Shown here one piece after another: positions 23,738-35,790 of a stretch of 64,000 bases of DNA (within the stretch, counting starts at the first letter, position 1; each line of letters opens with the position of its first letter). A program made the position numbers and the translations under genes. The stretch covers positions 70,084,422-70,148,421 of the forward strand of contig CP142456.1 of assembly GCA_038049695.1 (NCBI GenBank), written 5' to 3'. This DNA is from Cinnamomum chago (taxonomy: Eukaryota; Streptophyta; Magnoliopsida; Laurales; Lauraceae). Under the pieces are notes generated by a model. The model did not search any database. It was not told where the DNA came from and saw only the letters and a program-made list of their open reading frames with translations.

Positions 23738-24783
23738 TTTCCTTGTTCTTGCTGTTTCCCTTTTGTATAAAAAAAAAAAAAAAAAAACACAAGACCTCAT
23801 TTTGGGAAAGGCTGCTTTTATTTCATTGAAACTCCCAGAATATTTGTCTTTTGAACGGCTTTTCTACTCCTATGGATTGCTTTTTTGTTATCTTCCTTCA
23901 ACTCTTCTCAAGTCAAAAGCTACTCTGAGGAAACCCAGTAATTCATTTGTTTTCTCAAGAAGGGATTTAGAAGGCTTTAGTAACTTACTTCACTTTTCTA
24001 ATTTTTGCTTTATACATACTCGAGCGTTTTCTTTCTCCTCTTTTGACTGCTCTATAGATTTCTATCATACTGACTTGGCCTTGCAGCTATAGGATAGAAT
24101 ATATGCTAAAAGGTCTAGTTAAATGAGTGACCTGCCCCAACTCATTCCTAGGGTTTGGTCCTTTTTTTATGATTTTGATTGGTGCTGAGGACTACCTATA
24201 AAAGTTGTTTTGGCATAGTTGGTATCAAAGTTAACGGCGGAGAACTTATAACTCGGACTCAACTCATTTAACTCTAAAATATTTATCCAACGTCCAACAA
24301 CTACAACAAGAGTCATGTTTTTTAAAAAAGTGTTTTTATAATATTTAAAAGTAATTAAAAATTGATCAAATACTTATAAAATGTAGATATACATGTCTTA
24401 AACATAATAAATTGCTAACTCTAAACCTCAAGAATTAATAATTTACTTTTGACTCAGCCAGCTTTATCCTATATTTGACTCGGTCTTTCTTCAAAAGAGG
24501 TGACTTGGCCGAGACAAGAGTCAACTCAGTGAGTTTTCTACCTTGGTTAGCGTTGGACATTTCAAAGAGAATTACCTACACATATTTGACCACTCCACAA
24601 GGAATGAATGTAAATTTTTTTATTTGGTTACTTCAAAATGGAAATTAAAAAATAAATAATTGACATGACCCGTATATATATGCACGTGCTGGGCATGGCA
24701 TCACATATTATAAACCCGTCAAAGGTCGGACTAAGTTCAACTTTATTTTGACATGTTGCCATCCCCCTTTGGGGATGATGCCC
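23738..24783. other. intergenic, nothing recognised
   Basis: No gene or element boundary could be supported. An A-run lies near 23770. The 133-codon open frame across it has no recognisable domain and low-complexity composition. Confidence 0.4.
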
Positions 24784-25055
24784 TAATGATGGACAAATCA
24801 CAGCTGAGAACAAGACTGCCTAATGATGTAGTAATCACAAATGAAGGGACAAATTATTTTCATAAGTTGTTTTGTTTCCATTGGGTTTTGATGCCCTAAT
24901 GATGTAGAAATCACAAATGAAGGGACAAATTATTTTCATAAGTTGTTTTGTTTCCATTGGGTTTTGATGCCCTAATGATGTAGAAATCACAGCTGAGAAC
25001 AAGACTGCCTAATGATGTAGAAATCACAAATGCAGGGACAAAGTATTTTCATAGC
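24784..25055 (+). repeat. compound tandem repeat (37-bp and 76-bp units)
   Basis: A 37-bp unit (TAATGATG...ACAAGACTGCC) at 24784-24820 is followed by two nearly identical 76-bp units at 24821-24896 and 24897-24972, each starting TAATGATGTAG(T/A)AATCAC. The 37-bp unit then returns at 24973, followed by a partial 76-bp unit. The pattern looks like duplication of a larger block by slippage or unequal exchange. Confidence 0.88.
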
Positions 25056-26989
25056 TTTTGCAAGCCTCAGATGAATGATGGGAGTGTCTAACAGAAGTGA
25101 TTCTTTACAATCATAAGCAACCAAGTATGTCCCATCAAATGAATGGTAGAAAAATATTGATTTCAATTGTATTTTTTTAAGACCATTTGATGGGCTGAGA
25201 TTGTCGAAATGATTTAGAACTACTCTTCTGCTCAATGACCTGTGGACAGAGAAGGTGAATTAAATGAATGGTTCAGATTGGTTGAATAGAGTCCTGCACA
25301 CCCAAACATCCAAATTCCACTGCGAGTAGTGGAGGATCATCACAACTTTTTACCCCTTTACACTGTTACCTTGGTACAAAGGTGTGGGGCCCAGCACTAA
25401 AATGATGATGCATGTAGAAGTGATCGCATGAATACACGCAAGCATACAAAGCCATCAGACCCCATTCCTTCCTCTTTTCTTCTTGTGCTGTGACAGAGGA
25501 CTAAGCACTCCAGTGAACTTAAGTTGTTTCCTTGTAAAATATTTGGTAAAGCTTGTGCAGTTCACTGGACTTTACAATATAAGAGGTCTTTTAGATCAAG
25601 CAATTGGGAAAAAAAAAAAAAAAGATTTTCATTAGATTAGATGTTTCTAGCTAGGTGCCTCATTTAAGATCATGAAATGGGTTGATAAGCAAAGTTGCAA
25701 CAGGTGGGTGGTATAAATGCTGCTATTGCATCATTCTTTTTGGCAGTTCATTGTACTGTCTTAGTAAAATTTATGACATTTTACAACCAAACCTAAATTC
25801 AACTTCTGATTTGTTATTATACCATATGGTCACACTCACATGCATGCAGAAGGATATAAGTACTAGCACATTATTTACTAAAAAGTGAAAAACCTACAAA
25901 CACATTTTTTTTTTTTTTTGTAGAAAACTATAAACACACCACATATCAAGATAGTCCCTAAATGGGGAACATAGGAATGGTCCGTTGGTAAGGCATCCCG
26001 CTGCTATCTCTCCCACAAAAGATCGATTGAACCTCCTTCCTTTTGGCGAGTGAGCCACAGCCGCACAAAAAAAAAAACAAAAAATCCCCTAAATGCCTGA
26101 ATATCAAAAGCAAAATTACATCTATATTATGTGATATTGTTTGAGAAAAAACCTCATCTAGTGCACCTTAGATAGTAACAATATAAGATATCATTTTCTT
26201 CTATAGTGTCTAAAAGAACTCTTCAAATCCACACAAGGCTATAACGATCAATGATGATGATGATGATGATGATGATGTGGGTATAATCTTAATTGATTGC
26301 TTTGTAGTTTTTTGTGGGAGTGTACGTATAAGCTTGTATAGATAAAGATAGAAGTAATACGAAATTCATGTTTAATGATGCTTAGATTGCCATATCGACA
26401 TAATGGATCAATGTGATCCATTGTTGCTATACTGCTTCAGTATTATACATATATAGATGGCTATATTAAAATGTAAAAACTTTCAGCCTTTCATCTTACA
26501 ACTAAAATTTAAAGGTCCATTTGGTTTCTAAGATCCTTATAGTGCACATATTATGATAAAAAAATCTTTCTCTAAATGGTAAAAAGATCTAAAAAGTCCA
26601 CGAGTAGAATTCTTTCTTGTTAGAGCAGATTGATGGAATAAGGCTCAGCTAATGATCATAGAAGGTGTGGGTTGCATATATAGTTATCAAAACACCTTAG
26701 TTTCAGAAAAAAAAAAATCACTCATAAGTTATACTGAAGATGAAGAAGCTCAAAGCCTTTTTTTTTTTTTTTAATATTGTGCATCATGCTTAAGAATACA
26801 ATACATAGAAAGAGAACACAAAAAAATATAATGTGAAGAACATGAAGGCCATCACAATATTGTTGTTAAGAACAGAACAAGTTAACGCAGCCCATTTATT
26901 ATAGAGTTAGAATTTGAAAATTTGTATCCTCCTAGGATGCACTATCCCAATTATCATTATTGGGAAAATATCATCCGGAGAAAGTTGGG
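25056..26989. other. intergenic; possible SINE at ~25972-26082
   Basis: No gene. GGTCCGTTGGTAAGGC followed by AGATCGATTGAACC and ending in an A-run near 26080 has the order of a tRNA-related SINE (A box, B box, poly-A), but the box matches are imperfect. A GATGAT microsatellite lies at 26250-26277. Confidence 0.35.
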
Positions 26990-27291
26990 ATACCGTTTGG
27001 TAATAAAGTAAAGCATCAAATTGAGAGAGAATAAAATATAGGGAGATTATGACGCGTTTTGGTTATGATGGTATTTTTTCTTTAGTGGATTGGTAGGGAG
27101 TCTTTTTGACTTTTTGTGTAAAAAATGGGTATTTTTGTCATTTAGTAGATAAATGAGGTTTCATTTTTACTTTTTTTTAATAAGAATGAGGGAATTTTTG
27201 AAAATGTGTACTTTTGATGTAACCCATTTTTTGAAAAATGAAGATTATACATTATCTTTACTTTAATAGAAAATTTCCAAATGGGCCAAAA
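26990..27291 (+). mobile_element. MITE-like dispersed repeat, copy 1
   Basis: Left end ACCGTTTGGTAATAAAGTAAAGCATCA (shown with its start only); right end read backwards is GGCCCATTTGGAAATTTTCT. About 300 bp, no coding, and clearly related in sequence and order to the block at 35436-35790 (AAAGCATCAAAT, AATAAAATATA, TATGATGGTATTTT, TTTTTGTC, ATTTAGTAGATAAATGAG blocks). Target duplication not resolved. Confidence 0.55.
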
Positions 27292-29195
27292 GCTTCTTCT
27301 TTTTATATATTATTGGGAAAATGTCAAAGAAGGTAATTTAATCTTTCAAATAATGAAATACTATCAACACAAAAACTGTTCAAAATATTTCTTTTATATT
27401 TTTTCCAATTTTTGTTCTGATAAAATATTTCAAGTTTAGCAACATTTTAAAAATAATCTGACATTATCAAGAAAACTCCATTCCGGGTAAATATTGAAGC
27501 ATAGTTGATCTTTCTGATAGTGTTGGATGCATGCCCACTAATAAATGTATTGAAATATTGCAAACTATTGCAATTCTTTACTTTTTCAAACTCTATTGAA
27601 AACTGATACTGGGTCATCAATAAACAGTGAATTAATGCTCCTGGTATGCAAAGTAACACAAGCTTGGGACTAGTTACAATTGAAAGCAGACCCACATTAC
27701 ATTCAGTTTTGGTCAAGATCGCCCTATTCGCCCTATGAAAATAATCATATTTAGGGTCTTGAGCCCAGTGAAAATCAACAGAAAATGTGTGCCGCCAAAA
27801 GTGCATTGATCGGTTTTCATGCTGCCTCTACTAATGCCACTCAATTTTGGTAAGAATGGTTAGCTAACTGACTTGATTACTTTCACCTTATAATTGTCTT
27901 TGTTTTTTTCCTTTTTCTTTGTTCAATTTGGTATGTCTCATTTATACCTTAGGACTTCTCCTATCTTTTGGGCAGGGTGCTTTGTTTTGTTTGTATCCCA
28001 TCTCTTTTAATATAATTCACCATTACCAATCAAAAAAAAAAAAATCATGATGTTTTCTTTGAAAAAATTGTTCACAGTTGAAATGTTGATATCCATGTTT
28101 ACCCAGCCTTTAGCTAATACTTTTGTGAATAAGATCTGACCCACATTGGATTGGAAGCTTATATTATGGAGCATATTTCTAGGATAAATGGGTTAATGAT
28201 GGCAGTCTTAAGGAAAAGAGAAACAGTTAAATTCAAAGGTCTCCTTTATTGGGTACTCTTTCAAGAATCTTCCTTCTCATGAGACAATAAAGTGAAAGTT
28301 CCTATATAATCCATCAATTATATTCTTTGCAACTCTAGCAAGCAATCTATTTAAGAAAAAAACAACCAAGTCCAAATCCCAACACATGAACAACTCTATA
28401 GTAAAAAAAAAACAAACAACAACGTCTCTAAAGTAAAAAAAAACAAACAAACAAACAGTGTTCTACTTCTACTAGTCACATTTTCACACTAACCCTTGTA
28501 TTTTTGTCAACCCATTTGGTAAAAACAAGGGAAGAGACTGACAAGCAATTCCTAATAATCTGGCGCGGAATCTGATCAAAGAATTTCGGCGTACACCACG
28601 TTCTAACAACTTAGACATCCTTGTTTTATCATGAACATTCCTCTAATATTAATATTACCTTTTTTCTTCTTCTTTTTCTGTATTCTTGGTATGGAAGTAG
28701 GATAGCATTGCATGATTTTTGGGGACAAATGACTTTGGGCTTACCTGTTCACAAAACCAAAAAAGATGTCAGTGCGCCAAGATCCCCCAAGAAAAACTGT
28801 AAAGTAGGCGATTATCGGATTGTTGAGGCAGTGACCGGACTTCTATCAGTTGGGGGTTTAATTCACGATGGAGAAACTCTGACTTGCTTAATTAGCACAT
28901 AAATGTAGAGTATAGAATCTATAGACATAAGAGATAAGCTTCAATCAATAAAGATTAGGCCGAAGTTGCCAGTTACCAACAAAAAACATAAATTCAAGAA
29001 ATGCAAAATTAATGATGATTATAAAGCAAGATAACAAGGGTTAGCATCCATCTTGTAGCATGATCATCTACCTTCTAATTGGGGGGAATGAAGCCTGGTC
29101 CGAAATCATTCACATTGTGTATGGTATGTACTCAACATGAATGGTTTCGAACCAGACAACATTCCCCTCAACTATCAACTTATCATGCCCACAAC

Positions 29196-29235
<40 letters not shown>

Positions 29236-31552
29236 TTGAAGTTGTCCATGCAATGTTTTTTCTAGAGTCCTTATATATGTGAGGATGGAGAGGTTCTTTC
29301 TTCAGTCAGAAGACTAGGGAGTCCACTTTACACACCGCTCCTCATCATGCTTTTCACACCCAACACTGATGTTCATAAAATCTTGTTGGAGGGTATACCT
29401 TAAAAGGTAGTGATGGAGAAATGTTCACAAGAGAAATAGAAATAGTTAGGTGAGGGAACATACCTTTTGCCTTGGATAACCAATGAGAGTTAAATGATAT
29501 TGTAGGGCAAATTCTATATTAGGGTCAAACCCATTAGCAACTTTAAGCCTCCAACAGACCCAGAAGCTATCTTTTGACTAGGTGTTACAGAGATATAATG
29601 GCCATATGGTGCTATATTAGGTAATGGAAAAGCCATTGGAGGCACCCACTAATTCTGATTTTAATTAAAATTTGAAATATAACCAATATCATATTTTCCA
29701 ATCTACGATGGTTCTTTTTTTTCAAATGAAAGTGGAATATTTTCTTGATGTCACATTTGGGCTGCTGCTGCTGGAAGAGACATTTGTATGATGTATTTAT
29801 TTTTGAAACCATGGTTTAATCTGGAGTCAGGACTAGCCGCTAATGGGCTTGGTCTTAGTGTCACAAATCTCGTTCTCAGGAAATTATCGTCTTGATGATA
29901 TTCTTAAAATTTTTGGTTTGCTTGAGATATTACTAGTTTTTTTTTTCCCATTTTTATTCCAATAATATCACCATGCATTTGCACTGTTTTCAATTTTGTC
30001 GCAACAATTATTGAGAAAATATAATTCTGCATAGTATGAAGATGTTCTAATTCAAAACATTGGCGATATTTATGGCATAGTTTGGTGCCAACAGTATAAA
30101 GTAATTCCACTGATAACCTATTTAAAAAAAAAAAAAAAAAAGCTCTTTAGAAGATAATAATGAAAGATACACTAATTAATGAGGCTACATTGAGAACATT
30201 TACTAGACAGGTTTTAGACATGATTTAGACCATGTTAACCAAGCTTTATCTTTGAAGGTCTGACTTATATAAGGATCTTGACATTGGTGAGTGTTATTCT
30301 CAAGTAAAGGATTTCTCTTTTATTCCCACTTGGGAAAAGGGAAGTTGGGAGTGGAGGACCTTCATCAACAGAGCATACACAAAGTAGTGATTCCAAGCTT
30401 ATATGTCAAGCAAAACAGCTTGGGGCTGCTAAAGCTTACAAAGACAAGAAAAATGGCCCAACACAAGATAAAGAAGATATGAAAATGCGCAAAGTAAAAA
30501 GAGAAAATCAAGCTAAAGGAGATCTCACGTTAACTTACATGTGGGTTGATGAGTCAGCATCTCTGCATTGAACATACAAGGGTTACATTTATAAGGGTGG
30601 CAAATCCTGACCTGCCAGCCAAGCCAGCCCAAACCCGACCCACTAATTCAATGTTTAGGCTGACCCATTCTATTTTCAACTTGGGTTTTAGTTGACATTT
30701 CTGACCTGGCTAATAAATGAGTTAAGTTTGGATTAAGTCCATTCTTGGTATTTGATCTGCCAACACGACACAACCCAACTACTAGCACTGTCACCCACCA
30801 GCTGAAGCTTATCTAGACCTGTAAATTAAGGGTTTCACTTCATCTGACCTTTCTACTTTTGGATACAGTTTGGTGGACATTTTCAATCGAATTAATAAAT
30901 TGGTGAAGTTCAGGTTCAACCTGCTAATAAATTGGTGAAGAACCTCTTAGAGTGTGCTTATAGAAGGGGATTTTTTTCTAACTTGCGGGATTTTTTATAT
31001 ATGCCTTCAATTTATTATTATTTTTATTTTTATTTTTTTTGGGGGTGGGGTTGGGTTTAGGGCCAAACTCCAGATTTTCATGTAAAGCGGACCCACAATT
31101 TTCACGTGGATTTTGAAAGCAAACCAAGAACTTTGATATAGGTTTTGGAAGCGTATATTCCACACCAGTGGAGGCAACTGCACCAGGACCATATATTATG
31201 TGGCTCCTAGTGGGTTGGGCTTGGATATTGATCTAAGAGAGGAGACCCGAGTAAGACCTGAACCCAAACTCAGAATTAATAAAACTTCCATTATTTTGTC
31301 TAATGGCTGGTGGATCCGAACGAGACCCATGACCTTCCCATCCCTGCCCGTTTAGTGTGTTTACAAAAGCAAAAGGGGCATTTCCGTCAATTCCGTGTCT
31401 AACGAAATTAACTGCCACCAATCTCGATTTGCCAAGACAGCCACAACCACCTCCTCCTCCTCCTCTCCCTCAACCGTTTGATCCAGCTCCAAACCCCATC
31501 AAGTACTGCCACTTGTCTGGTTCTCATTGATCCTAGCATCAAGAACGGTTGC
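27292..31552. other. intergenic, no gene recognised
   Basis: Open frames at 27447-27806 (minus) and 28621-28902 (plus) have no domain I recognise. A pure GA microsatellite lies at 29199-29233. A segment at 30593-30900 resembles 37757-37980 (both CAAAT(C/T)CTGACCTG... then AATAAATGAGT(T/C)AAGTT), a decayed dispersed repeat pair. Several A-runs occur. Confidence 0.4.
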
Positions 31553-31562
31553 CTTTATAAAT
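31553..31562 (+). promoter_or_regulatory. TATA box of the Alba pseudogene
   Basis: TTTATAAATC lies 262 bp before the pseudogene ATG, followed by ACCCAAACCCTAAAAG, a typical plant 5'-leader motif. Part of the long distance to the ATG is due to a repeat inserted in the leader (about 31652-31735). Confidence 0.5.
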
Positions 31563-31651
31563 CTCACCCAAACCCTAAAAGGGATAGCTCACTTTGGCCT
31601 CAGACTACGGTTTGCAATTGAAAATTGTCGATTCAAAATCACTCATGCAGA

Positions 31652-31735
31652 GGAATTTACCCGGCTTTCCACTGGGCCCGGAGGATTAGTCCAGCCCAAA
31701 AGGTTGGAAACCCTCCGATAGAAAAAAAAAATAAT
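31652..31735 (+). repeat. SINE-like 3' part, copy A, in the Alba pseudogene leader
   Basis: GGATTAGTCCAGCCCAAAAGG then ACCCTCCGATAG and an A-rich tail (sequence shown in part). The same order occurs at 39975-40112 (GGGATTAGTTCAACCCAAAGG, ACCCTCCGATAG, A-run). The poly-A-like end suggests a retroposed element. Confidence 0.45.
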
Positions 31736-31824
31736 AATAAAATAAAAAATAAGAAAAAAAAATGCCACCCCACCGAGTCAGTTCCCTTGCATGAACTGAG
31801 TCGCATTTTTTTTTCTTGAGAGAG

Positions 31825-32467
31825 ATGGATTGTGTGGCAGTTTCAGAGGCAATGGATGCTTTGGCAATCAAATCTCTGAAGAAGAACTGAATTCAGGTCT
31901 CCAACACCAATAAACCCCTCTTCTTCTACCTCAATCTCGCAAAGGTACCTCCCTCTGAGATTTTATTTTATTTTATCTGAATCTTTGAAGTTTTTGTGGA
32001 TACGTATATTGTCGGATGGAATTAGTGGTTTTCTGATGCTTTCAGCGTATGTTCTTGTTGATGGTTCTTGTTTTCTAATAAAAATTTCAGTGCATATTTA
32101 GTCTTGCATGTGTTCATATTGTTTTAGTTTCTTGGATATGACAAATGATTGCAACAAGATGATCAATTTGGCTAATTTCGTTGTCGCCTGAGTTTTTTTT
32201 TTGAATTGCAGAGATATATGAAGCAGAATGATGAGGTTGAGCCTTCTGCCCTAGGCATGGGTATAATGTTTTATTTTTATTTTTGTTAGTTTTGTTTTAG
32301 TACATTTTGTTTTGTGTGTTCTTGAGGTGTTCTATTTCCCCAGTAGTGTTGCACTGAGATCCTGGTATTAGAGACAATCACTAATCTTTGTAGAAGGCTA
32401 GTAGGATGTTAGATGGTTCATGTTTCAGGGATTTTGAGGGTACATGTCTGACTCAGTTCATGTCTGG

Positions 32468-32520
<53 letters not shown>

Positions 32521-33796
32521 CCAGGGTTCCATCCTAACCCTTGAATGAGGAGGAGTGTATGATGCAGAGGGGGTTGATCACTAGTAGAGATATCAAGATA
32601 AAAGATTCAACACTTCCATGACCTTTGTCTTCCTACAGCTAGGAAGAAGAATTCTTTCAAATTCAGCTTCTTAAACAAAAGAAAAACAAGAGACAGCCAG
32701 CTTTAGAAATTACACTCGATTGGTGCTAGTTGTTGAGACAAGATCCGAATTAACAATGGATGGTCTACATATGATGAACATTTGGTCCACGCAATTACAA
32801 CTGATCATCCATCAACTTCTTTTTTGGGAAAGAAGTAATGTTTTCTTGGGCAAACCAAGTATCATATTTTCTCCAAATTGGAGACCTATTATGTATATCT
32901 TGTTTCATAGGCAAAATTGTATTTTTTTTTTCAAGTAAAAGGGAACTGTGAAGGCTTTGACAGGGGAACAATAGTCAAGGATGGAAGCTAAATTGGTCTG
33001 ATTTCATTTTCATAGAAGGATTGAGATCTATTTTCTGCATAAAATTGGCCATTCACTTTTAACGTTTAACTACAGTTGCTCTCACCAACATTCTATTACT
33101 GAATTTTTATCTCTATTGAATCCCATGTCTGCTGTGACAGATTGAAACCCACCAACATTTCCTCAGGCAGGTTAATGTTATATCCCATACCCTACTGGTC
33201 CCTCTTTCTTAAAATCCTTTATTATTATGTAATCAAAGAACATTACAATTTGACTTGATTTCTCCTTTTACCATTTCATGTGACTTCCATTTTGTAGTTG
33301 CATTTGTACTTCTTTAGATACTCTCCTGTTATGCATGGCATTCTAATTAATGCTAAAAACAGGGTTTGGGTCTTTCTCCTTTTTTTCGCTGGTGTATCTA
33401 AGGATGTCATATTAGTTATTAACTTAACGAATGTTTTTAATCAAAATGGTTATGTTTTATATCCAAGTTTGCTTCCTTTCACCATGGATAGGGCTCCAAG
33501 TCATCTGTACAAGTTTTATGGTGTAAATAGAATGGATCCATATGATTGTTACCAATTTGATTTAGTTTCATAGTACTCATCAGATTTCTAATTTTGGTAG
33601 TTTTTCATGTTGCAGCAATCACTACAGTTGTCACAATAGCTACAATTCTAAAGAACAATGGGCCGGCTTTTGAGAAGAGTGAGCTCCAGCCTTGTACACA
33701 CGGTGCTCTTGGCCAAGATATATCTAAATTAGTAAAATGACCTCATTTTTTTCTTGGAACAAATATTTTGACTTCTACAGTTGAAATGAAAGATGA
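31825..33796 (+). pseudogene. short Alba-domain nucleic-acid-binding protein, broken
   Basis: Non-processed: introns with correct GT-AG ends and consistent phases remain. Exon 1 31825-31944 (ATG 31825; ...IQVSNTNKPLFFYLNLAK), exon 2 32212-32260 (RYMKQNDEVEPSALGM), exon 3 33616-33678 (AITTVVTIATILKNNG), exon 4 from 33763 (ILTSTVEMKDE). This order matches small plant Alba proteins (about 130 residues, Arabidopsis At2g34160 type), which bind RNA or DNA. Damage: TGA at 31888-31890, inside the KKN/IQVSN junction, where family members have an arginine, consistent with CGA to TGA; exon 4 acceptor reads CAA instead of CAG; homology ends shortly after exon 4 starts. Intron 2 carries an AT microsatellite. 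A working copy presumably exists elsewhere. Confidence 0.85.
32468..32518. repeat. AT microsatellite
   Basis: About 24 uninterrupted AT dinucleotides inside intron 2 of the Alba pseudogene. Confidence 0.95.
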
Positions 33797-34191
33797 ACTA
33801 CTATGGGATTGGGAAGCTCTACGGATCTCTTCACCTCTTGTCTCTCCCATGGGATGGAATAATAATCCAACCCTTGAGCTCCCTTATCTTATATAGATAA
33901 GTCCTAAAGAATCACACTTACTAGAGGCTTCTTCGTCAAGAAACCCGAAACCCACATCCACTAATCCTATTGGGAGTTTTATTAGTGGGACCAGATCAAG
34001 TCTTACATTAAGTGAGATTGTATTCTCTGTTGGCATCAGCCCTACTTGATCTGACGTGGGGCTCGTGGCATGCGGGCCACACGATTTCCTACAATACACA
34101 CGTGCTATTGGCCAAGATATATCTGAATTAGTAAAATGACCTTATTTTTTTCTTGGAGCAGATATTTTGACTTCTACAATTGAAATGAAAG
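33696..34191 (+). repeat. 97-bp direct repeat: Alba intron 3 plus start of exon 4, duplicated
   Basis: Copy 1 at 33696-33792 and copy 2 at 34096-34191 share ACACACG(G)TGCT, TTGGCCAAGATATATCT, AATTAGTAAAATGACCT and ATTTTGACTTCTACA. Copy 1 joins naturally to exon 3; copy 2 is displaced about 400 bp downstream. Copy 2 keeps the splice acceptor (GAGCAG) that copy 1 has lost (GAACAA). The 300 bp between them is of unknown origin and contains CTTATATAGATAAG. Confidence 0.85.
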
Positions 34192-34197
34192 TTGTAG

Positions 34198-35004
34198 TTG
34201 TCACAGGAGAAATATGTTGAACAAGTGCTAGCGAGATTTAACATGAAAGATACTAAGCTAGTTAGCATACCTTTAGCCAGTTACTTCAAGTTCAGTAAGA
34301 AATTATGTCCTACTACAGATGAAGAAAAGAAACGGATGGCATTTGTTCCATACTCCCCAGCAGCTGGGAGTCTTATATATGTCATAGTGTGTACACGGCC
34401 AGACATTGCTCATACAATGGTTCTAATAAGTAGATTTATTTCTAATCCTAGGAAAGAGCATTGGAAAGCAATAAAGTGGATCTTCAGATACTTGAGAGGT
34501 ACATCAGATTTATGCTTGTGTTTGGGAGGCTTAAAACTAGTAATTGAAGGCTTTACAGATGTTGCTTTTGCAGGCGATCTTGATCGTTGGTTGTCTACTT
34601 CTAGGTACTTAATTATTTTTGCAGGAGGAGCTATCTCCTGGCAATCTAAGTTGCAGAAGTGTACAACATTGTCTACAACCAAAGCAGAATACATAGCTGC
34701 TAATGAAGTAGGAAAGGAGATGATTTGGTTGTAGAAATTTTTTCGAGAACTGTGTTTGAAGCAAGGAGAGTATGTAGTCTACTATGATAGTCAGAGTGCT
34801 ATGGATCTTAGCAAAAACGTTCAATACCATGCTCACACGAAGCACGTTGATGTGCGATACCATTGGATTCGTAAGGTCATCGAAAAGAATCTCATGAAAC
34901 TGAAGAAAATTGATACCGACAAGAATCCCTCGAACATGATGACTAAGGTTGTGTCTAAGGGAAAGCTAGAACTATGTTTAGAGTTGCCAGGACTGAACTC
35001 CTAG
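34198..35004 (+). pseudogene. pol: copia RT C-terminus and RNase H remnant
   Basis: One frame with a single TAG at 34732-34734. RT end: SQEKYVEQVLARFNMKDTK, YTRPDIAH-like CTRPDIAHTM, HWKAIKWIFRYLRGT. RNase H: ISWQSKLQKCTTLSTTKAEY, VYYDSQSAMDLSKN, HTKHVDVRYHWIRK. Motifs match the Tnt1/Tork side of copia, a different lineage from the young element at 5753. The 5' part (gag, integrase, YVDD) is absent; the fragment starts abruptly beside the duplicated Alba exon at 34191. Confidence 0.88.
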
Positions 35005-35037
35005 TAAGAGAGTTCGGAGGTGTCTTCCCCATGGCTT

Positions 35038-35378
35038 GGAGGGGGAGAATATTATTGGCGCAGTGGGTTCAGACCAAGTGAGTTCATGGTCATGGGTATT
35101 TTGGTAATTGTACCGAGACTTTCTAATTGACTAAGATATTGTTTCTTGGGAGATAAGAAATAGAGCATTATATATATGATGTAATGTGTAACCCATAATA
35201 GACTACTAATCATACAGAGAGTGAACCTAAAAGAGAGTCAAGTTTCTTTCCCATGGATGTAGGCGAGTTTGCCGAACCACGTAATTCTCTTGTGTGATTT
35301 TTTATTTCTTTGTGTGGTTGATTGTTTGTTCGATCACTTTGATTCACGTTTCCACATACACGCACACAACAGCTGCAA
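35038..35378 (+). repeat. polypurine tract and 3' LTR-like remnant of the 34-kb copia fragment
   Basis: GGAGGGGGAGAA at 35038-35049 directly follows the RNase H reading frame, as a polypurine tract should. The next about 330 bp has LTR character: a TATATATGA promoter-like site near 35170 and a T-rich TCTTGTGTGATTTTTTATTT end. The right boundary (near ACA at about 35378) and a TG start are not clear. Confidence 0.55.
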
Positions 35379-35435
35379 CATAGTATAGTGCGGCATCCTA
35401 TATCCTCTTATCAAAAAATGACACGTACTTTCTAC

Positions 35436-35633
35436 GCCGTTTGAAATTCAAAACGGTTTTAAAGTTTATTTTACATGTAAAATAAAGTGTAGTAAAGCAT
35501 CAAATCAAGAGTAAATAAAATATAATGGGGTTATGATGGTATTTTATTTTTAGTTGTTTGGTATGAAATCTTTTTGAACTTTTTTTTTATAGAAAAGTAA
35601 AGTTTTTTTGTCCTTTAGTGGAGAAATGAGATT

Positions 35634-35676
<43 letters not shown>

Positions 35677-35790
35677 TTTTTTAAGAAGATGGGGGGGATT
35701 TTTATTTAAAGTGTTATTGATGTGAATCCTTGTCTTAAAAATGGAGGCTTTACTTGACTTTTACTGATCTAATAAAGTGCCAAACGGGTA
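35436..35790 (+). mobile_element. MITE-like dispersed repeat, copy 2
   Basis: Starts near CGCCGTTTGAAATTC and ends near AGTGCCAAACGGGTAGGC; the CCGTTTGG-type ends are inverted. Shares ordered blocks with 26990-27291. Contains a long T-run (about 35637-35670). No coding. Confidence 0.5.

Noticed and set aside
23691-24092. 133-codon open frame
   Set aside because: Spans a poly-A run and the end of a tandem duplication; no domain visible.
25972-26082. Possible tRNA gene
   Set aside because: A- and B-box-like motifs are present but no cloverleaf can be drawn; more likely SINE debris.
27447-27806. 119-codon open frame on the minus strand
   Set aside because: Composition is not clearly protein-like and no family is recognised; kept out as unsupported.
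28621-28902. 93-codon open frame on the plus strand
   Set aside because: No recognisable domain, no splice context and no repeat homology; probably chance.
29079-29282. Open frame with an Arg-Glu repeat
   Set aside because: The repeat is the translation of a GA microsatellite, not a protein feature.
33298-33573. 91-codon open frame between Alba exons 2 and 3
   Set aside because: It lies wholly in an intron with good splice sites on both sides and has no family motifs.
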